Shown here piece after piece: positions 59,635 through 64,000 of a DNA stretch of 64,000 nucleotides. The stretch covers positions 226,010 through 290,009 of the forward strand of contig JAUMBQ010000003.1 in assembly GCA_032119595.1 (NCBI GenBank), read 5' to 3'. The notes beneath the pieces were generated by a model, which was not told where the DNA came from, did not search any database, and was given only the letters and a program-made list of their open reading frames with translations. The translations under genes and the position numbers were made by a program. Every line of letters begins with the position of its first letter. Positions within the stretch are counted from its first letter, which is position 1. Source of the DNA: JAGIBJ01 sp032119595 (GTDB lineage Bacteria; Actinomycetota; Thermoleophilia; Solirubrobacterales; Solirubrobacteraceae).

Positions 59635-60900
59635 TCAGCGCGCGCTAGGGACCCAGCGTCCGGCGCGGAGCTGGAACAGGCCGACCGAGCCGAGCTGCGC
59701 GTCGCCGGTCGCCGTCGTGGGCAGGTTCTGATCGGTTGGTGCAGCAGCGACGAGCGCCGTGGCGAACGCGACGCGGTCGATGGTGCGCTCGGGTTGGCGC
59801 TCGCCGAGATCCAGGATGCGCTGCGCGGCGCGATAGCCCGCGACGACCGCCGCCCCGCGATCGCGGCCGAAGGCCTCGCGCTCGCGCGCTCGGAGCTGCC
59901 GCGCGAGAGGGTCGCTGGCGGGCGCGATCGATCGCCGGATTTCGAAGGTCGGACGGCCGGCGCGGCCTCGGCCGATCACCGCTGGGTCGAAGTCGCGGTC
60001 GGCTGCGTCGACGACCAAGGCCGCTCCTCGGACCTTCGCAAGCACGGTGCGAGCAGCCAGCGTCGGATCAGGCTCAGTCGGATCGGTGACGATGATCGTC
60101 GGCTTGGCCGGGTCAACGTCGGCGGCTGAAACCACCTGCCCCTGGACCGCCTCAGCGACCCGCGCGGCGAGGCGCTCTGCGTCTGGAATCTCCGGCGAGG
60201 GGTTGGTGAGCGCGGGGCTCGTGCTCGGCAACAGGTCGTCGCCGTCCTTCTTCGCCGAAGCGAGGTCAGCGGCCGCGGCTTTCGCTCGCACTGCGGCAGC
60301 CTCCGAGAGCTGCGCGCGGTACGCGCTGGTCACCGCGACGACCTGGGCGCGTCGCAGGCCGGGCGTCTCGCGGGCCCGTTTGCCGACGAGCGCATCGGAA
60401 GGGGTGATGCGGAGCTCGAATCGCTTGCCGGACGGCTGATATCGCGCGGGTTCACCTGGTGCTTCGGCGGCCGTGAGCCCAGCCATGCCACTGCCGAACT
60501 GCAGGAACGCGAGCTCACCGCCGTTGAACTGCGGGACCGCGATCGCCGCCTCCGGCGCGCTGTACGCACCAAGGATCGCAACCGCGCGCGAGTCGCGCAC
60601 GATGCGCCCGGCACCGATCGACGCAGAGACGTTCGTGCCATCGCGCTGCTGCGTCGGCACGACGGCGATGGAGACGGCGCGCTCGCCGATCAGGCCGTTG
60701 CGTTCGGCGATCGCCAGTTTGACACCGTCGGCCAGGCCTTCGGTGCGGGCCGCCCACGGGCCAGTCGGGTCGCCGGCCACGTAGATGACCGAGATCGGCC
60801 GGTGCGCTGGGCGCTCGACGACGTCATCGCCGCAGGAACCAAGCGCGATCGACGTGGAGAGCGCGGCGCAAACGGCCGCGAACCTCCGTCGGGTGGTCAC
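59635..60900 (-). CDS. Lipoprotein with type 1 periplasmic-binding fold (branched-chain amino-acid ABC receptor-like)
   Basis: 421 aa from the GTG at 60900, overlapping the stop of the small upstream gene (GTGA). Lipobox ALGSC at Cys23. Motifs of the Leu/Ile/Val-binding-type fold: VIYVAGDPTGPWAARTEGLADGVKLAIAERN, AVAILGAYSAPEAAIAVPQFNGG and AYRAQLSEAAAVRAK. No permease or ATPase is nearby, so it may serve as a sensor or orphan receptor. Co-transcribed with trpBA. Confidence 0.78.
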   Translation of the reverse strand: MTTRRRFAAVCAALSTSIALGSCGDDVVERPAHRPISVIYVAGDPTGPWAARTEGLADGVKLAIAERNGLIGERAVSIAVVPTQQRDGTNVSASIGAGRIVRDSRAVAILGAYSAPEAAIAVPQFNGGELAFLQFGSGMAGLTAAEAPGEPARYQPSGKRFELRITPSDALVGKRARETPGLRRAQVVAVTSAYRAQLSEAAAVRAKAAAADLASAKKDGDDLLPSTSPALTNPSPEIPDAERLAARVAEAVQGQVVSAADVDPAKPTIIVTDPTEPDPTLAARTVLAKVRGAALVVDAADRDFDPAVIGRGRAGRPTFEIRRSIAPASDPLARQLRAREREAFGRDRGAAVVAGYRAAQRILDLGERQPERTIDRVAFATALVAAAPTDQNLPTTATGDAQLGSVGLFQLRAGRWVPSAR

Positions 60901-61070
60901 CCGACGTCGGAGTCCTGCGACCGAAGCTGCTCACCGACGGTGCGCACGGCCACCGCGACAAGGAAGATGCTGAAGGCGAGGATGCCGGCGTCACGCGCCG
61001 CGAGGATCCCGAGGGCCCAAAGGGTGAGCCAGAGCACCAGGACAAGGGTGGAAGCGACGATGAGTCCCAT
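60897..61070 (-). CDS. Small membrane protein (57 aa) in the trp operon
   Basis: Reading frame from an ATG at 61070 to a TGA at 60897, with AGGA about 10 bases upstream. The protein is two hydrophobic segments (about residues 3-24 and 28-43, e.g. LVLVLWLTLWALGIL and GILAFSIFLVAVAV) with a short polar tail. It lies 11 bases after trpA and overlaps the lipoprotein start by GTGA, which is good evidence that it is a gene. No family recognised; could be an anchor or accessory to the lipoprotein. Confidence 0.65.
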   Translation of the reverse strand: MGLIVASTLVLVLWLTLWALGILAARDAGILAFSIFLVAVAVRTVGEQLRSQDSDVG

Positions 61071-61081
61071 GGCGGGGAATC

Positions 61082-61897
61082 CTACCGATCCAGCCCGCGG
61101 GCCAGCTCCTCGACGGCTTCGCGCACTGCGGTCACCGGATCTGGGCCGCCCGCGAGGCGGACGAGCTTGGATCCGACGATGACGCCGTCGGCGCCCGCAT
61201 CCGCGGCGGCGCGCGCCTGCTCGCCCGTGCTGATCCCGAAGCCGAGCGCGACCGGGACATCGGTTGCGGTCCGCGCACGATCGATGACGGTGGCGTACGA
61301 CGCAGCTCCAGAGCGCTCGCCAGTAATGCCGGTCACCGACACCGTGTAGAGGAACCCACGGGCGCGGCCTCCGACGAGGCTCAGTCGTTCATCGGGCGTC
61401 GTCGGTGCGATCAGCGGCACGAGCGCCAGGCCGACGCGGTCGGCTTCGGTGAGCAGCTCTCCGGCTTCTTCTGGCGGCAAGTCCGGAACGATGACGCCGC
61501 TGGCGCCAGCCTCGACGAGCTTTGCGCAGAAGGTCGGGACGCCCCGCGCCTGCATGATGTTGGCGTAGGTCATGATCACGACCGGAAGCCGCGCCGACAG
61601 TTCCTTGCAGACGCCAAGGATTTTGTCGAACGTGGCGCCGCCGGCGAGCGCGACCGTGCCGGCCGATTGAATGACCGGACCGTCGGCAAGCGGGTCGCTG
61701 TACGGGATCCCAAGCTCGATGAGGTCGGCACCGCCGTCAGCGCAGGCCAAGCCGACCTCGACCGAGGTCGCGAGGTCGGGGAAGCCACCCATCACGTATG
61801 GCATGAGGGCAGCACGACCGCGGGCATTGCGGATGGCGTGCTCGATCCGGTCGGCGCCAGCGTTGGCCGGCCGCTCCTGCGTTTCGGGGCTAGCCAC
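61082..61897 (-). CDS. trpA: Tryptophan synthase alpha chain
   Basis: 271 aa from the GTG at 61897, which overlaps the trpB stop by 8 bases and has GGAGG 7 bases upstream; a longer frame would run through trpB. TIM barrel with catalytic Glu in DLIELGIPYSDPLADGP and Asp in VIVPDLPPEEAG, and the phosphate loop GFGISTGEQAR. Cleaves indole-3-glycerol phosphate to indole, which tunnels to TrpB. Other trp genes lie outside the window. Confidence 0.97.
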   Translation of the reverse strand: MASPETQERPANAGADRIEHAIRNARGRAALMPYVMGGFPDLATSVEVGLACADGGADLIELGIPYSDPLADGPVIQSAGTVALAGGATFDKILGVCKELSARLPVVIMTYANIMQARGVPTFCAKLVEAGASGVIVPDLPPEEAGELLTEADRVGLALVPLIAPTTPDERLSLVGGRARGFLYTVSVTGITGERSGAASYATVIDRARTATDVPVALGFGISTGEQARAAADAGADGVIVGSKLVRLAGGPDPVTAVREAVEELARGLDR

Positions 61898-63074
61898 GAG
61901 CGAGCACCTCCGCCAAGTCCTTGTCGCCGCGGCCGGAAAGGCAGAGCACGTCGCAGGTGGACGTGTCCTTGGGGCCATCGAAGATGTACGCGAACGCGTG
62001 CGCGGTTTCCAGCGCGGGCACGATGCCCTCGAGCCGAGCGACTCGCTTGAACGCGGCGACCGCTTGGTCGTCGGTCACGGCGACGTACTGCGCGCGGCCA
62101 CTGTCCCGGAGCCAGGCATGTTCGGGGCCGGTCCCTGGGTAATCAAGGCCGGCGGAGATCGAGTGCGCCTCGATGATCTGGCCCTCGGAGTCCTGCATGA
62201 TCGCCGAGAGGGAGCCGTGCAAGATGCCCGGCCGACCCCCGACGGTGAGTGGCGCGCCGTGGCGCGGCGTGTCGATGCCCTCGCCAGCGGCCTCGACGCC
62301 GACGAGCGCGACGGCGGGATCGTCCATGAAGCCGGCGAACATGCCGATCGCGTTGGAGCCGCCGCCGATGCAGGCGAGGACCCGGTCGGGCAGGTGACCG
62401 GTCTTCGCGAGGATCTGCTCGCGGGATTCGTCGCCGATGCGGCGCTGCAGCGCCTTCACGATCGCCGGGTACGGCGCGGGGCCGACCGCGGAGCCAAGGA
62501 TGTAGTGCGTGTCACCGACGTTGGTGACCCAGTCGCGGATAGCGGCCGAGACCGCCTCCTTGAGGGTGCGGGTGCCGTCTTCGACCGCGCGGACCTCGGT
62601 GCCGAGCATCCGCATCCGCTCGACGTTGGGGGCCTGACGACGCATGTCCTCAGAGCCCATGTAGACGATGCACTCCAGGCCCAGGAGCGCGCACGCCGTG
62701 GCGCTCGCGACGCCGTGCGAGCCGGCGCCGGTCTCGGCGATCATCCGCGACTTGCCCATGCGCTTGGCCAGGAGCGCCTGGCCGAGGGCGTTGTTGATCT
62801 TGTGCGACCCGGTGTGCATGAGGTCTTCACGCTTGAGCCACACCTCGTGGCCGACGACCTCCGAGATCCTCGAGGCGAGGTAGAGCGGGGTCGGTCGGCC
62901 GCCGTAGTCGGCGAGGAGGTTGTCGAGTTCGGCCGTGAAGACCGGGTCGGCCGAGGCCGCGATCCACGCCTGCTCGAGTTCGTCGAGGGCGGGGATCAGC
63001 GTCTCGGGGACGTACCGCCCCCCATAAGGCCCGAATCGCTCGGGCAGGCTGCTTTCAGTCTGCGGTCCAGGCAT
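61890..63074 (-). CDS. trpB: Tryptophan synthase beta chain
   Basis: 394 aa. PLP-binding Lys in HTGSHKINNALGQ, the ETGAGSHGVASATA loop, VLACIGGGSNAIGMFAGF that binds PLP phosphate, and GLDYPGTGPEHAWLRD near the indole site. Condenses indole with serine. AAGGA lies before the ATG at 63074, 46 bases after the stop of the upstream Gly-rich gene; no promoter or leader peptide for attenuation is visible in that gap. Confidence 0.98.
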   Translation of the reverse strand: MPGPQTESSLPERFGPYGGRYVPETLIPALDELEQAWIAASADPVFTAELDNLLADYGGRPTPLYLASRISEVVGHEVWLKREDLMHTGSHKINNALGQALLAKRMGKSRMIAETGAGSHGVASATACALLGLECIVYMGSEDMRRQAPNVERMRMLGTEVRAVEDGTRTLKEAVSAAIRDWVTNVGDTHYILGSAVGPAPYPAIVKALQRRIGDESREQILAKTGHLPDRVLACIGGGSNAIGMFAGFMDDPAVALVGVEAAGEGIDTPRHGAPLTVGGRPGILHGSLSAIMQDSEGQIIEAHSISAGLDYPGTGPEHAWLRDSGRAQYVAVTDDQAVAAFKRVARLEGIVPALETAHAFAYIFDGPKDTSTCDVLCLSGRGDKDLAEVLARG

Positions 63075-63120
63075 CAGTCGGGTCCTTTGAGGGGGTACGT
63101 CTCAGGTGCGCGGGCGGGTT

Positions 63121-64000
63121 CTACCGCTCGCGGTCATCGTTCTGGTTGCGGCCGCGATCGTCGTAGTCGCGGGGCGTGCCGGGGCCGCCCTTCGGACGCG
63201 GACCGCTGCCGGGCCGTGCGGGCTTGTCGCGGAAACCACCGCCACCGGGGCGATCGCCACCGGGACGGTCACCGCGCGGGCCGCCGAAGCCACCGCCGCG
63301 CGGACCGCGGTCATCACGATCACGGAAGCCACCGCCGCCGGGACGGTCGCCACCGGGACGTCCGCCGCCTTGGTAGCCGCCGCCACGCGGGCGGTCATCA
63401 CGATCTCGGAAGCCGCCGCCGGGACGGTCGCCGCCGGGGCGTCCACCTTGGTAGCCGGGACGGTCGCCGCCGGGGCGTCCGCCGCCTTGGTAACCGCCGC
63501 CACGCGGACGATCATCGCCGCCGCCACGGTAACCGCCGCCACCGCCGCCGCCTTGGTATCCGCCGCTGCGCGGGCGATCATCGCCACCGCCACGGTAGCC
63601 ACCACCGGGACGATCGCCACCCGGACGACCTCCACCCTGGTAACCGCCGCTGCGCGGGCGATCATCGCCGCCGCCACGGTAGCCACCACCGGGACGATCG
63701 CCACCCGGACGACCTCCGCCCTGGTAACCGCCGCCACGCGGACGGTCATCGCCGCCGCCCTGGTAGCCACCGCCACGCGGACGATCATCGCCGCCACCAC
63801 GGTAACCGCCGCTGGGACGATCGCCGCCGGGACGCCCACCCTGGTATCCACCACGGTCGCCGCCACCCTGGTAGCCACCGCTACGCGGACGGTCATCGCC
63901 GCCGCCACGGTAACCGCCGCTGGGACGGTCGCCGCCGGGGCGTCCACCTTGGTAGCCGGGACGGTCGCCGCCGGGGCGTCCGCCGCCTTGGTAGCCGCCG
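63121..64000 (-). CDS. 3' end of a gene with a long Gly/Arg/Asp/Pro-rich (RGG-like) tail, start outside the window
   Basis: The minus frame ending at TAG (63121-63123) stays open to the right edge, 292 codons, with no start codon. It encodes a disordered low-complexity tail made of repeats of GGYRGGGDDRPR, GGYQGGGRPGGDRP and GGGYQGG, ending in a unique charged stretch (DYDDRGRNQNDDRER). Such tails occur on RNA helicases, pseudouridine synthases and other RNA-binding proteins and promote RNA contact or condensation. The folded part is out of the window, so the identity is unknown. Another minus frame (Val/Ala/Thr-rich) is open but looks like a shadow. Confidence 0.75.
   Translation of the reverse strand, partial: GGYQGGGRPGGDRPGYQGGRPGGDRPSGGYRGGGDDRPRSGGYQGGGDRGGYQGGRPGGDRPSGGYRGGGDDRPRGGGYQGGGDDRPRGGGYQGGGRPGGDRPGGGYRGGGDDRPRSGGYQGGGRPGGDRPGGGYRGGGDDRPRSGGYQGGGGGGGYRGGGDDRPRGGGYQGGGRPGGDRPGYQGGRPGGDRPGGGFRDRDDRPRGGGYQGGGRPGGDRPGGGGFRDRDDRGPRGGGFGGPRGDRPGGDRPGGGGFRDKPARPGSGPRPKGGPGTPRDYDDRGRNQNDDRER

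Noticed and set aside
63102..63947. A 281-codon minus-strand frame rich in Val, Ala and Thr
   Set aside because: It lies in a different frame of the Gly-rich repeat gene. The Gly/Arg frame is open across the whole stretch, has a sensible charged C-terminus and reads as a known kind of tail; the Val/Ala frame is periodic only because the DNA repeats.
63300..64000. Regular repeats that could suggest a CRISPR array or satellite
   Set aside because: No unique spacers; the period is in multiples of three and encodes Gly-rich modules in one open frame.

Overview
This window comes from a high-GC Gram-positive chromosome, most likely an actinomycete of the class Thermoleophilia (Solirubrobacterales-like). 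The call rests on strong G/C bias at third codon positions, many GTG starts and 4-base start/stop overlaps, and on gene content: a DivIVA-domain protein, DUF1206 and DUF6328 membrane proteins, a short ribosomal protein S1 with an acidic tail, secreted collagen-like and NHL/PD40 propeller proteins, and an ACT-domain malic enzyme. It was judged by eye, without searches. I saw no tRNA, rRNA, insertion sequence, prophage or CRISPR array.

Layout. 0-3.4 kb: a three-gene operon ending in a phosphoesterase-fold protein whose metal-binding motifs are eroded, then a convergent pair containing a secreted collagen-like protein. 3.4-9.2 kb: glxBCD-type split glutamate synthase (the same family as N-methylglutamate synthase MgsABC), a type III glutamine synthetase-like ligase and a DAO-family FAD oxidase. 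9.2-18.2 kb: a two-component system, a secreted protein, a divergent TetR/MMPL pair, a short hibernation factor, and an ECF sigma factor coupled to a membrane protein. 18.2-27.1 kb: ethanolamine ammonia-lyase (eutBC), a GAF/PucR-type regulator, a divergent operon of cupin, DmmA-like protein, ferredoxin reductase and heme-dependent N-demethylase-like protein, then an Amt-family transporter and a one-helix membrane protein. 27.2-42 kb: membrane proteins, DivIVA, mutY, a glutathione transferase, a vapBC pair with a perfect palindromic operator, uvrB with a LexA-type box, secreted and cell-wall enzymes, coaE and rpsA. 42-64 kb: a hybrid histidine kinase, an unrecognised two-gene module, polA, a thioesterase, a second vapBC, an oxidoreductase, malic enzyme, a site-2 protease, a large secreted NHL protein, trpBA with two downstream small or lipoprotein genes, and the 3' end of a gene with a long Gly/Arg-rich tail.

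The most interesting unit is a split amine-utilisation regulon (3.4-9.2 kb and 18.2-27.1 kb). Together these genes could oxidatively N-demethylate a methylated amine, glutamylate the product, recycle it through glutamate, deaminate ethanolamine and import ammonium or amines. Matching short cis elements lie upstream of glxB, of the regulator and cupin operon, of eutB and of amt, which suggests one control system. The usual four-subunit N-methylglutamate dehydrogenase is not in the window; a single-subunit FAD oxidase sits in its place. These pathway links are inference from gene families and proximity.
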